Of a DNA stretch of 7,732 nt, positions 1-4,671 are shown one piece after another (within the stretch, counting starts at the first letter, position 1; every line of letters starts with the position of its first letter). The stretch is from contig JAUWBK010000052.1 of the NCBI GenBank assembly GCA_030605045.1, forward strand, positions 1 through 7,732. Direction: 5' to 3'. A program made the position numbers and the translations under genes. The stretch comes from Dehalococcoidia bacterium (GTDB lineage Bacteria; Chloroflexota; Dehalococcoidia; Dehalococcoidales; RBG-16-60-22). The notes beneath the pieces are model-generated. The model did no database searches. It saw only the letters and a program-made list of their open reading frames with translations, and was not told the DNA's origin.

Positions 1-79
1 ATACATCAACTTCGGCATGGGGAGTAATCAGAGCAATAGCTTCCTGAGCTACCCTTCGGCTGACGAAGACCTTTGGCAT
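1..79 (-). CDS. D-isomer-specific 2-hydroxyacid dehydrogenase (glyoxylate reductase / D-glycerate dehydrogenase-like), N-terminus only
   Basis: The reverse strand opens with ATG at 79-77 and reads MPKVFVSRRVAQEAIALITP, then HAEVDV, running off the window edge after 26 codons. The MPKVFVxRR start followed by a helix and a short beta strand is typical of the N-terminal substrate-binding lobe of glyoxylate/hydroxypyruvate reductases and D-glycerate dehydrogenases, NAD(P)H-dependent cytoplasmic enzymes. The start is well supported: GGAGGG lies at 90-85, six bases before the ATG. The NAD-binding Rossmann domain and the catalytic Arg/Glu/His are outside the window, so the exact substrate cannot be judged. 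It is transcribed divergently from coaE. Other 2-hydroxyacid dehydrogenases, including phosphoglycerate dehydrogenase, begin similarly. Confidence 0.72.
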   Translation of the reverse strand, partial: MPKVFVSRRVAQEAIALITPHAEVDV

Positions 80-105
80 TTTGTCCCTCCTAGTAAATAA
101 TATTA

Positions 106-134
106 TTTTTATCATATCTAAAAGTTATTGTCCA
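106..134 (-). promoter_or_regulatory. Possible sigma-70 promoter for the 2-hydroxyacid dehydrogenase
   Basis: On the reverse strand TGGACA (134-129) is followed after 17 bases by TAAAAA (111-106), in an AT-rich stretch about 16 bases upstream of the GGAGGG ribosome binding site. The -10 is only a moderate match, and neighbouring AT-rich hexamers could serve instead. Confidence 0.4.
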
Positions 135-185
135 GAATTCAGCAAAGGTAAAAGCTATCGAATTGTCCTCCCCTAAGGTTACCGC

Positions 186-214
186 TTGACGAATACTGAG
201 GGAGGAAGTAGACT
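186..214 (+). promoter_or_regulatory. Probable sigma-70 promoter for coaE
   Basis: TTGACG (186-191), a 17-base spacer and TAGACT (209-214) give a fair match to the vegetative consensus. The predicted transcription start is near 221, leaving a leader of about 23 bases before the coaE start at 244. No other gene lies between this site and coaE. Confidence 0.5.
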
Positions 215-243
215 ATCGTCGAACTTTAGAACTCTAGGGGAAA

Positions 244-837
244 ATGAAAATTATCGGTCTTACTGGTGGAATTGGTAGCGGCAAGAGCACTGCGTCGCAG
301 TTCCTGGCCGAACTGGGCGCTACTATTATTGACGCGGACAAGATAGGTCATGAAACCTTCAAACCTGAGACTGAAGCCTGGCGTGAAGTAGTGGCCGCTT
401 TTGGCCAACAGATTGTGGCCGCTAACGGCACCATTGACCGTAAAAAATTAGGCACGATAGTCTTTAGCAATCCTGAGGCTCGAGCCCGGCTTAACCAGAT
501 AATGCATCCCCGAATATATGAGGTAGTGAGAGCTCAGCTTGCGGAATACCAGAGACAGGGAGTGAGCGTGGTCGTGCTGGAAGCGCCACTATTGGTGGAA
601 GCGGGCTGGACTTCACTAGTCGATGAGGTGTGGGTTACTACCGCCGCGGAAGATACCGTGCTCAAGCGGCTCAGAGAACGAACTGGACTGTCGGAAGCGG
701 AATCCAGAGCACGGATTCGTGCCCAGCTACCTGCGGGAAAACGGATAAGAGAGGCCGATGTGGTTATTGATACCGATTGCAACCTTGACGAGCTGAAAGC
801 AAAGATAGGGGAATTATGGCGGGGACTGCAAGGCTAG
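244..837 (+). CDS. coaE: Dephospho-CoA kinase
   Basis: CoaE phosphorylates the 3'-hydroxyl of the ribose in dephospho-CoA with ATP, the last step of coenzyme A synthesis, in the cytoplasm. The 197-residue product has the usual family length of about 200. It starts with the P-loop GGIGSGKST (residues 8-16), followed by the DAD segment (30-32) that marks the CoA-binding site, HPR (88-90), the APLLVE strand-turn (114-119) and an arginine-rich lid region (about 142-161), ending with ADVVIDTD. These are the standard CoaE landmarks in order. ATG at 244 is preceded by GGGG (237-240) and places the P-loop at the expected distance. It is a single gene between its own promoter and the rplU promoter, which begins four bases after the stop. 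panC, acting earlier in the same pathway, lies about 4 kb downstream but is separately transcribed. Confidence 0.96.
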   Translation: MKIIGLTGGIGSGKSTASQFLAELGATIIDADKIGHETFKPETEAWREVVAAFGQQIVAANGTIDRKKLGTIVFSNPEARARLNQIMHPRIYEVVRAQLAEYQRQGVSVVVLEAPLLVEAGWTSLVDEVWVTTAAEDTVLKRLRERTGLSEAESRARIRAQLPAGKRIREADVVIDTDCNLDELKAKIGELWRGLQG

Positions 838-840
838 TAT

Positions 841-870
841 TTGACACTTCATCGTAGCAATTGGTATAAT
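841..870 (+). promoter_or_regulatory. Consensus extended -10 promoter for rplU-rpmA-rpmE
   Basis: A perfect TTGACA (841-846), an 18-base spacer and a perfect TATAAT (865-870) are seen, with an extended -10 TGG just before (862-864). The predicted start site is near 877, only about 14 bases before the rplU start codon. The message would therefore have almost no leader beyond the ribosome binding site. The -35 begins four bases after the coaE stop. Confidence 0.88.
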
Positions 871-890
871 TATTCTTTTGGAGGTCTAAG

Positions 891-1274
891 ATTTACGCGA
901 TTATTGAAACTGGAGGCAAACAGTATAAAGTAACCCCGGGCCAGACGATAGAGGTAGAACGCCTGGACGCGGCTGAAGGCAATACTGTTGAGCTGGACAG
1001 AGTATTGTTTATTGCCGATGGGGATAAGGTGACGGTAGGTACACCCACGGTTGAGGGGGCAAAAGTAATCGCTACCTCGCAAGGAGAGGGCAAAGGCAAG
1101 AAGATTATCGTCTTCAAGTATAAGCCCAAGGTGCGCTACCGCCGGAAGACCGGGCACCGCCAGTTTCATACCAAATTGGTCATTGACAAGATAGTTGGGC
1201 CAGGAACGGTTCAGGCAGAACCACCGAAGAAGGTACGACGGCGCAAAAAAGAGGTGATAACAGATGGCGCATAA
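891..1274 (+). CDS. rplU: 50S ribosomal protein bL21, apparent ATT start
   Basis: bL21 binds 23S rRNA in the large subunit. Reading from ATT at 891 gives 127 residues beginning with the classic YAIIETGGKQYKV (residues 2-14) and containing the RNA-binding GKGKKIIVFKYKPK and YRRKTGHRQ segments, then a basic C-terminal tail of about 20 residues that makes it longer than the roughly 103-residue E. coli protein. The start is unusual. In this frame the nearest upstream stop is TAA at 867-869, and the codons between it and 891 include no ATG, GTG or TTG. GGAGGT at 880-885 sits five bases before ATT 891, exactly where an initiator should be. The next conventional in-frame start, TTG at 1005, would delete 38 conserved residues. 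AUU initiation is known for infC. rplU heads the operon and overlaps rpmA by 11 bases. Confidence 0.93.
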   Translation: MYAIIETGGKQYKVTPGQTIEVERLDAAEGNTVELDRVLFIADGDKVTVGTPTVEGAKVIATSQGEGKGKKIIVFKYKPKVRYRRKTGHRQFHTKLVIDKIVGPGTVQAEPPKKVRRRKKEVITDGA

Positions 1275-1518
1275 AAAGGGAGGCGGCTCTACTCGCTATG
1301 GGCGGGATAGTCAACCCAAGCGGCTGGGCGTAAAAAGATACGCCGGGCAAAAGGTGACTGCGGGGACGATTTTGGTCCGGCAGCGGGGTACCCGTATTTA
1401 CCCCGGCAACAATGTTGGTGTGGGTAGAGACTATACTCTATTTTCTCTTATTGATGGCATTGTTAAGTTTGAGCCAGCGAGCAAAAACCGGAGGAAGGTT
1501 AGCGTTTACGCTAGCTGA
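1264..1518 (+). CDS. rpmA: 50S ribosomal protein bL27
   Basis: bL27 is a large-subunit protein whose flexible N-terminus reaches the peptidyl transferase centre. The 84-residue product starts MAHKKGGGST and carries KRLGVKRYAGQKV, ILVRQRGTRIYPG and NVGVGRDYTLFSLIDGIVKFE, the full family signature at normal length. There is no cleavable N-terminal extension of the Firmicutes type; the protein begins directly at the functional AHKKGGGS end. Family positions that are often Asn or His are Tyr here (RYGRDS, IYPG, RDYTL). GAGGTGAT (1251-1258) is the ribosome binding site and lies within the end of rplU. The start overlaps rplU by 11 bases, suggesting translational coupling. Confidence 0.97.
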   Translation: MAHKKGGGSTRYGRDSQPKRLGVKRYAGQKVTAGTILVRQRGTRIYPGNNVGVGRDYTLFSLIDGIVKFEPASKNRRKVSVYAS

Positions 1519-1523
1519 ATAAT

Positions 1524-1730
1524 ATGAAGGATAAGATTCATCCCCAATACTCTAATGATGCCATGGTTATCTGTTCCTGCGGCAATACTTTTACTACCGG
1601 CTCCACCAAGAAGGAACTAAAGGTTGAGCTGTGCAGTCAGTGCCACCCATTTTTTACCGGGGAGCGCCGAGTACTGGATATCACCGGGCGAGTGGAACGG
1701 TTTAAGAGGCGCTACAAGGTAAAAGATTAA
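1524..1730 (+). CDS. rpmE: 50S ribosomal protein bL31, zinc-binding type
   Basis: bL31 bridges the subunits at the central protuberance. The 68-residue product starts MKDKIHP and has the four zinc-ligand cysteines C17, C19, C37 and C40 (CSC then CSQC), so it is the zinc-containing paralogue rather than the cysteine-free zinc-starvation form. The HPFFTG and RVERFKRRY segments complete the family signature. The ATG lies five bases after the rpmA stop, with no recognisable Shine-Dalgarno sequence in the 20 bases before it; the nearest GGAGG is about 30 bases upstream. Initiation probably relies on coupling to rpmA. An intrinsic terminator follows about 20 bases after the stop. Confidence 0.96.
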   Translation: MKDKIHPQYSNDAMVICSCGNTFTTGSTKKELKVELCSQCHPFFTGERRVLDITGRVERFKRRYKVKD

Positions 1731-1751
1731 AAAATATACTGACAAGAGGGC

Positions 1752-1785
1752 AGGAGCGGGGTATTGAAACCGCTCCTTTTTCTTT
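1752..1785 (+). terminator. Intrinsic terminator after rpmE
   Basis: A perfect 8-bp stem, AGGAGCGG (1752-1759) with CCGCTCCT (1770-1777), has a 10-base loop and runs straight into TTTTTCTTT. It ends the ribosomal protein transcript. Only about 15 bases separate it from the next gene, so that gene needs read-through or a promoter overlapping this site. Confidence 0.88.
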
Positions 1786-1800
1786 ATCGAGAGGTTCTTT

Positions 1801-2682
1801 ATGGCTAAGAGATTTCATTATGGGGGGCAGGCAGTAATTGAGGGGGTAATGATACGGGGGCGGAAGGCAGCGGTAACCGCCGTGCGTCGTCCCAGCGGTG
1901 GACTGGCGATGAAGGTCCAGCCGTTGGCGGCTATCTACACCAGCCGGATGAGACGAACCCCACTAATACGAGGCATCATTGTCTTAATTGAGGCGATGGT
2001 ACTCGGCATTAAAAGCCTGCTCTACTCAGCCAACGTGTCCCTGGAAGAAGAGGAGGAAGAGATTTCGGGGAAGGCAGTCTGGGTCATGATTACTCTCGCC
2101 CTGGTACTAGCTATTGTCCTGTTCCTCATCGTACCGCTTTTTCTCACCAGACTAATCAATCCCTATATTAGCTCCTCGCTGGTATTTCATCTCATTGAAG
2201 GCCTAATACGGTTGGTAATTTTTATCGCTTACCTCAAGTTAGTCGGACTACTACCTGACATTAAGCGGGTATTCACCTATCATGGTGCCGAGCACAAAAC
2301 GGTAAATGCTTTCGAAAGCGGGGTGCCAATGGAGATAGAAGCCGTCAGAAAATACAGTACGGCTCATGTGCGCTGTGGTACCAGCTTTCTATTTGCGGTA
2401 TTAGTTATCGCCATCGTGGTTTTCGCCCTTGTCGGGCGACCAGCACTCTGGATGATGGTGCTGTCACGAGTTCTCCTCATTCCGGTCATTGCTGCCCTCG
2501 GCTATGAAGTTATCCATTTTGGCGCCAAACACTCCAAAAATGCACTGGTCAGGGCAGTCCTGGCTCCCGGATTGTGGCTACAAAACCTGACGACAGAAGA
2601 ACCCGATGATAGTCAGATAGAGGTTGCCCTAGCCGCATTAAGGAAAGCGGTAGAGATTGACCAGGGTGAGGAGGCGACATAG
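1801..2682 (+). CDS. DUF1385 family multi-pass membrane protein (YqhQ-like)
   Basis: The 293-residue product belongs to the DUF1385/YqhQ family, a conserved bacterial inner-membrane family with no firmly established biochemical role. Visible landmarks are YGGQAVIEGVMIRG at residues 7-20, YHGAEHKTVNAFE at 160-172 and HVRCGTSF at 189-196, all characteristic of the family, plus YEVIHFGAKHSKN near the end. Hydrophobic segments at about 92-118, 124-151, 196-213 and 216-239 look like membrane spans, and 54-79 may be a further helix. A run of six glutamates near residues 82-87 precedes the first strong span. AGAGGT (1790-1795) supports the ATG at 1801. The gene often sits next to rpmE and prfA in other bacteria; here the prfA/prmC continuation is missing and a convergent hisI follows. 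Confidence 0.88.
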   Translation: MAKRFHYGGQAVIEGVMIRGRKAAVTAVRRPSGGLAMKVQPLAAIYTSRMRRTPLIRGIIVLIEAMVLGIKSLLYSANVSLEEEEEEISGKAVWVMITLALVLAIVLFLIVPLFLTRLINPYISSSLVFHLIEGLIRLVIFIAYLKLVGLLPDIKRVFTYHGAEHKTVNAFESGVPMEIEAVRKYSTAHVRCGTSFLFAVLVIAIVVFALVGRPALWMMVLSRVLLIPVIAALGYEVIHFGAKHSKNALVRAVLAPGLWLQNLTTEEPDDSQIEVALAALRKAVEIDQGEEAT

Positions 2683-2699
2683 GTTTTGTTTTTCGGGGG

Positions 2700-2737
2700 A
2701 AACAATTCGTAGCTGATTAGCTTTGAATTGTTTTCTT
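2700..2737 (+). terminator. Probable terminator between DUF1385 gene and hisI
   Basis: AAACAATTC (2700-2708) is complementary to GAATTGTTT (2725-2733), and AGCT GATT AGCT can pair inside the loop. The 3' side reads TTGTTTTCTT, serving as a weak U-tract on the + strand. On the - strand it would be a poorer terminator for hisI. The position between convergent genes fits. Confidence 0.6.
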
Positions 2738-2750
2738 AGTTATGTCAACT

Positions 2751-3083
2751 TCAATCCTCTACATCCTTCTCAGTTAGTTCTTGAAAGAAGCAGGTCTGAT
2801 TGCCGGTGTGACACACCGGACCGGTGGGGTGTGCTTTAACCAAGATAGTATCGCCGTCGCAATCCATCCAAACTGAGCGTACCAATATGCGGTTACCCGA
2901 GGTCTCTCCTTTGTGCCAGAGTGCCTGCCGGCTGCGACTATAAAACCAGACTTCACCACTGGACAGAGTGCGGCGCAGTGCTTCCTGATTCATATAGCCC
3001 AGCATCAGCACCTCGCCGGTATCAGCGTCCTGGGCGATGGCCGGGATAAGTCCTTTTTCATTAAACTTTAACTGGTTCTTTAT
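2751..3083 (-). CDS. hisI: Phosphoribosyl-AMP cyclohydrolase, probable ATA start at the edge of a repeat
   Basis: HisI opens the purine ring of phosphoribosyl-AMP, the third step of histidine synthesis, using zinc and magnesium. From ATA at 3083 the frame gives 110 residues, a normal size for a monofunctional HisI: LKFNEKGLIPAIAQD (5-19), GYMNQEA, WFYSRSRQALWHKGETSGN, DCDGD (74-78) and CHTGNQTCFF (91-100). The zinc cysteines C75, C91 and C98 have the family spacing, and D74, D76 and D78 are the metal-binding aspartates. No PRA-PH (HisE) domain is attached. The start is a problem. An in-frame TAG lies at 3086-3084, and from there to 3011 no ATG, GTG or TTG is in frame. GTG at 3011 would lose about 24 conserved residues and has no ribosome binding site. 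The ATA at 3083 has AAGGGGGTGA five bases upstream, inside the repeat. An N-terminus broken by repeat insertion is the alternative. Confidence 0.9.
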   Translation of the reverse strand: MKNQLKFNEKGLIPAIAQDADTGEVLMLGYMNQEALRRTLSSGEVWFYSRSRQALWHKGETSGNRILVRSVWMDCDGDTILVKAHPTGPVCHTGNQTCFFQELTEKDVED

Positions 3084-3100
3084 CTACCTCACCCCCTTTA
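3082..3100 (+). repeat. 19-base direct repeat, copy A (overlaps hisI start)
   Basis: Bases 3082-3100 are identical to 3202-3220. The two copies are exactly 120 bases apart and bracket one module 1 plus module 2 unit. The outer edge of copy A lies within the hisI start codon, supplying the first two bases of the ATA. Confidence 0.85.
3089..3098 (-). promoter_or_regulatory. Shine-Dalgarno sequence for hisI supplied by an intergenic repeat
   Basis: On the reverse strand AAGGGGGTGA (3098-3089) differs from the ideal AAGGAGGTGA at one base, which can still wobble-pair with 16S rRNA. It lies five bases before ATA at 3083. The sequence belongs to the 19-base repeat found again at 3202-3220. In that copy the corresponding codon is ATG (3203-3201), opening a 14-codon frame that ends at TAA 3161-3159. 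Confidence 0.55.
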
Positions 3101-3201
3101 TCCCCCTCTCCTTCAAAGGAGAGGGGGAAGAATTTTGGAAGAGGGGCTGGCGCCCCTCTTAAACACCCCCTGCATTGCTGGCTCCGAAGATTAGATTGCT
3201 C

Positions 3202-3220
3202 ATCTACCTCACCCCCTTTA
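3202..3220 (+). repeat. 19-base direct repeat, copy B
   Basis: This is identical to 3082-3100. Here the flanking base turns the equivalent of the hisI ATA into ATG on the reverse strand. The 120-base period suggests either tandem duplication of a repeat unit or insertion with duplication of its end. Confidence 0.85.
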
Positions 3221-3480
3221 ATTATCTATGTGGTAACCCTATCCCCCTTTGTCCCCCTTCCCCTTGATAAGGGGAAAGGGGATGGGTTATGTAAGAGGAG
3301 CTACGCCTCTCCTGGACACTCCGCTGGTATCTCTCCTCTTAAAAGGAGAGGGGGAAGGGTTAGAGAAGAGGGGCTACGCCCCTCTTAAACACCCCTTATG
3401 AGGAGCGAGACGAATACTAGAATAGAGGCTTTGCCTCCCCTGGACTCTCCTTTTAATTATAAGAGTAAAGATTTATTTTC

Positions 3481-4200
3481 TCACAGCTGACTAATGGCAG
3501 CCAGAGCTTGTTTCAGATTGATATCTCCAGTGTAAAGCGCCTTGCCGACGATAGCCCCCTCAGCACCAAGTTTCTTGAGCATCCTAAGATGGTTCAACGA
3601 TGAAATACCACCGGCAACAATGAGCGGATATTTGACGTTGTCAATCAGTTCCGAAATCGCGGTAAAGTCAGGCTCAGTAAGGGTACCATCACGATTGATA
3701 TCAGTGTAAATAAAGCGCTTGACGCCGAGCTTTACCATTGCTTTGATAAATACTAGGGCGGTCAACTCTGTCTCCTGACGCCAGCCACGGATAGCAACCT
3801 GCCCCTCCCGGGCATCGACGCTAACAACAATTGATTCCGGGAACTTCTGGCAGGCCTGCTTAACCAGCTCAGGGTTTTCCACCGCGGCGGTGCTCAGCAC
3901 GACGCGCTCTATGCCCGCCTTAAGCACTTCTTCGATTGTTTCCAACTGGCGGATACCACCACCCAGTTGAGTAGGAATCAAGGCGGCACCGGCAATCTCT
4001 TTAATAGTCGCCAGATTACGCAGTTCCCCAGCAGCCGCACCGTCAAGGTCAACAATATGCAGCCTCGGGGCGCCCAACGACTGCCACTTCAGGGCTACTT
4101 CCAACGGGTCATCAGAGAAGACCGTTTCCTGCTCATAATCGCCCTGATACAGGCGAACGCACTGACCACCTCTAATGTCTACCGCCGGAATTATATCTAT
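3481..4200 (-). CDS. hisA: Phosphoribosylformimino-5-aminoimidazole carboxamide ribotide isomerase, probable ATA start
   Basis: HisA isomerises ProFAR to PRFAR, the step after HisI, using a TIM barrel. From ATA at 4200 the protein has 239 residues, the normal family length. IIPAVDIRGG places the catalytic aspartate at D8, and SVDAREG gives the second catalytic aspartate D129. GGGIR (80-84), TDINRDGTL (166-174), AGGIS (196-200) and GKALY (219-223) are the phosphate-binding and strand motifs. The longest frame starts at GTG 4269, but that adds about 23 residues absent from the family, lacks a ribosome binding site and spans the apparent promoter (TATAAT at 4233-4228). GAGAGGT (4216-4210) lies nine bases before ATA 4200 and three before ACG 4206. 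ATA gives the usual MDIIPAVD-like start, so I prefer it; ACG is the alternative. hisF and hisH are not beside it. Confidence 0.94.
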   Translation of the reverse strand: MDIIPAVDIRGGQCVRLYQGDYEQETVFSDDPLEVALKWQSLGAPRLHIVDLDGAAAGELRNLATIKEIAGAALIPTQLGGGIRQLETIEEVLKAGIERVVLSTAAVENPELVKQACQKFPESIVVSVDAREGQVAIRGWRQETELTALVFIKAMVKLGVKRFIYTDINRDGTLTEPDFTAISELIDNVKYPLIVAGGISSLNHLRMLKKLGAEGAIVGKALYTGDINLKQALAAISQL

Positions 4201-4227
4201 CGCCGTTTTACCTCTCGTTTTTCCCTT

Positions 4228-4256
4228 ATTATAAGTTACTGTGGTTTTGAAAACAA
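4228..4256 (-). promoter_or_regulatory. Probable hisA promoter
   Basis: The reverse strand has a perfect TATAAT (4233-4228) with a weak -35 TTGTTT (4256-4251) 17 bases upstream. The start site would be near 4221, just ahead of GAGAGGT (4216-4210). If correct, GTG 4269 lies upstream of the transcript and translation must begin at 4206 or 4200. Confidence 0.55.
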
Positions 4257-4302
4257 TGTGCCATAACACAGAAGAGATTATTCATTGGGTTCATCTTTGT
4301 AA

Positions 4303-4497
4303 ACCCCATCCCCCTTAATTCCCCTTCCCCTTGATAAGGGGAAGGGGGAAGTGCTGAGAGAGGGACTTCGTCCCTCTCAAACTCCCTGTTAGCACATTTG
4401 AGGATTTGCCTCTCCTGGACACTCCGCCAGTATGTCTCTCCTTAAAAGGAGAGGGGGGAATTTGGGGAAGAGGGGCTGACGCTCCTCTTAAACACCC
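4303..4497. repeat. Modular palindromic repeat block 2, between hisA and panC
   Basis: The same modules as in block 1 appear in the same + strand orientation and in the order module 1, 2, 3, 1, 2. They are: a CCCCTT/AAGGGG hairpin around GAT (about 4320-4350); GAGAGGGAC TTC GTCCCTCTC then AAACTCC (about 4356-4385); GAGGATTTGCCTC then CTGGACACTCCGC (about 4402-4430); CTCTCCTTAAAAGGAGAG (about 4436-4453); and AAGAGGGGCTGACGCTCCTCTT then AAACACCCC (about 4468-4497). In the last hairpin one arm base differs, leaving a mismatch. Together with block 1, it places hisA between two direct copies of a composite repeat. Frames through it are not genes. Confidence 0.85.
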
Positions 4498-4511
4498 CTG
4501 TGACCAATATG

Positions 4512-4541
4512 TTGACAAAATTAAGAGTGGAATTATAGAAT
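4512..4541 (+). promoter_or_regulatory. Probable sigma-70 promoter for the panC leader
   Basis: A perfect TTGACA (4512-4517), an 18-base spacer and TAGAAT (4536-4541) are seen; TATAGA at 4534-4539 with a 16-base spacer is the alternative -10. Transcription would start near 4548 and give a leader of about 180 bases before panC. It lies just after repeat block 2. Confidence 0.65.
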
Positions 4542-4562
4542 TAGAGCAGCGATAAATTGTTA

Positions 4563-4587
4563 GCCGTCGACCCACAGGGCGGTGAGC
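4563..4587 (+). ncRNA. pan RNA motif, first hairpin of a tandem pair
   Basis: The folding I can draw is: apical CCC (4571-4573) with GGG (4577-4579) and loop ACA; A4570 bulged on the 5' side; five pairs 4565-4569 with 4580-4584 including T4567-G4582 and G4566-T4583 wobbles; A4585 bulged on the 3' side; then C4564-G4586 and G4563-C4587. A hairpin with two bulged adenosines upstream of pan genes is the published description of the pan motif, which often occurs in tandem. Flanking ATTGTTA (4556-4562) and TAACAAT (4606-4612) could form an alternative enclosing stem. The ligand of this RNA class is not established to my knowledge. Confidence 0.72.
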
Positions 4588-4616
4588 AGCGGAAAGCAGC
4601 TAGCTTAACAATGGCA

Positions 4617-4646
4617 GTCGCTTGGATCAGACATGACCGAGACGGC
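4617..4646 (+). ncRNA. pan RNA motif, second hairpin of the tandem pair
   Basis: The same architecture as the first hairpin: apical TCA (4627-4629) with TGA (4634-4636) and loop GACA; A4626 bulged on the 5' side; five pairs 4621-4625 with 4637-4641, with a T-G wobble at the same third position as in hairpin 1; A4642 bulged on the 3' side; then four pairs 4617-4620 with 4643-4646. Having the 3-pair apex, bulged A, 5-pair middle and bulged A repeated twice in one panC leader strongly supports the assignment. Confidence 0.76.
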
Positions 4647-4671
4647 GAAAAGTTGGCAGTGCAGTTTGGAT

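Larger units (their letters stand above)
3082..3455. repeat. Modular palindromic repeat block 1, between hisA and hisI
   Basis: This non-coding block is built from three recurring modules, read on the + strand. Module 1 is a C-rich/G-rich hairpin: 3102-3127, with 12-bp arms CCCCCTCTCCTT and AAGGAGAGGGGG; 3252-3281, around TTGATAA; 3331-3353, around TTAAAA. Module 2 is AAGAGGGGC, a 3-4 base loop, GCCCCTCTT, then AAACACCCC (3139-3169 and about 3366-3396). Module 3 is a small GAGGC-type hairpin followed by CCTGGACACTCC or a variant (about 3294-3330 and 3424-3455). It covers the whole hisA-hisI gap apart from short AT-rich edges, and I see no gene in it. It resembles REP/MITE-like intergenic repeats; no transposase is present. 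Confidence 0.85.

Noticed and set aside
870..1169. Reverse-strand frames opposite rplU
   Set aside because: They are antisense to a conserved ribosomal protein gene, with no motif or start signal.
1005..1274. rplU starting at TTG 1005
   Set aside because: It would remove 38 residues including the conserved YAIIETGGKQYKV end. The promoter and GGAGGT point to 891.
2751..3011. hisI starting at GTG 3011
   Set aside because: It lacks a ribosome binding site and drops the conserved LKFNEKGLIPAIAQD segment.
3159..3203. 14-codon ATG frame on the - strand opened by the second copy of the 19-base repeat
   Set aside because: It is too short, lies inside the repeat block and has no recognisable product. 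It is kept only as a comparison for the hisI start.
3082..3455. CRISPR array
   Set aside because: The repeats are of unequal type, length and spacing, with no regular unique spacers and no cas genes.
3481..4269. hisA starting at GTG 4269
   Set aside because: It adds a non-conserved extension, has no ribosome binding site and begins upstream of the apparent promoter.
4315..4575. 86-codon frame on the - strand
   Set aside because: It runs through repeat block 2 and the panC promoter; its low-complexity product reflects the palindromes.
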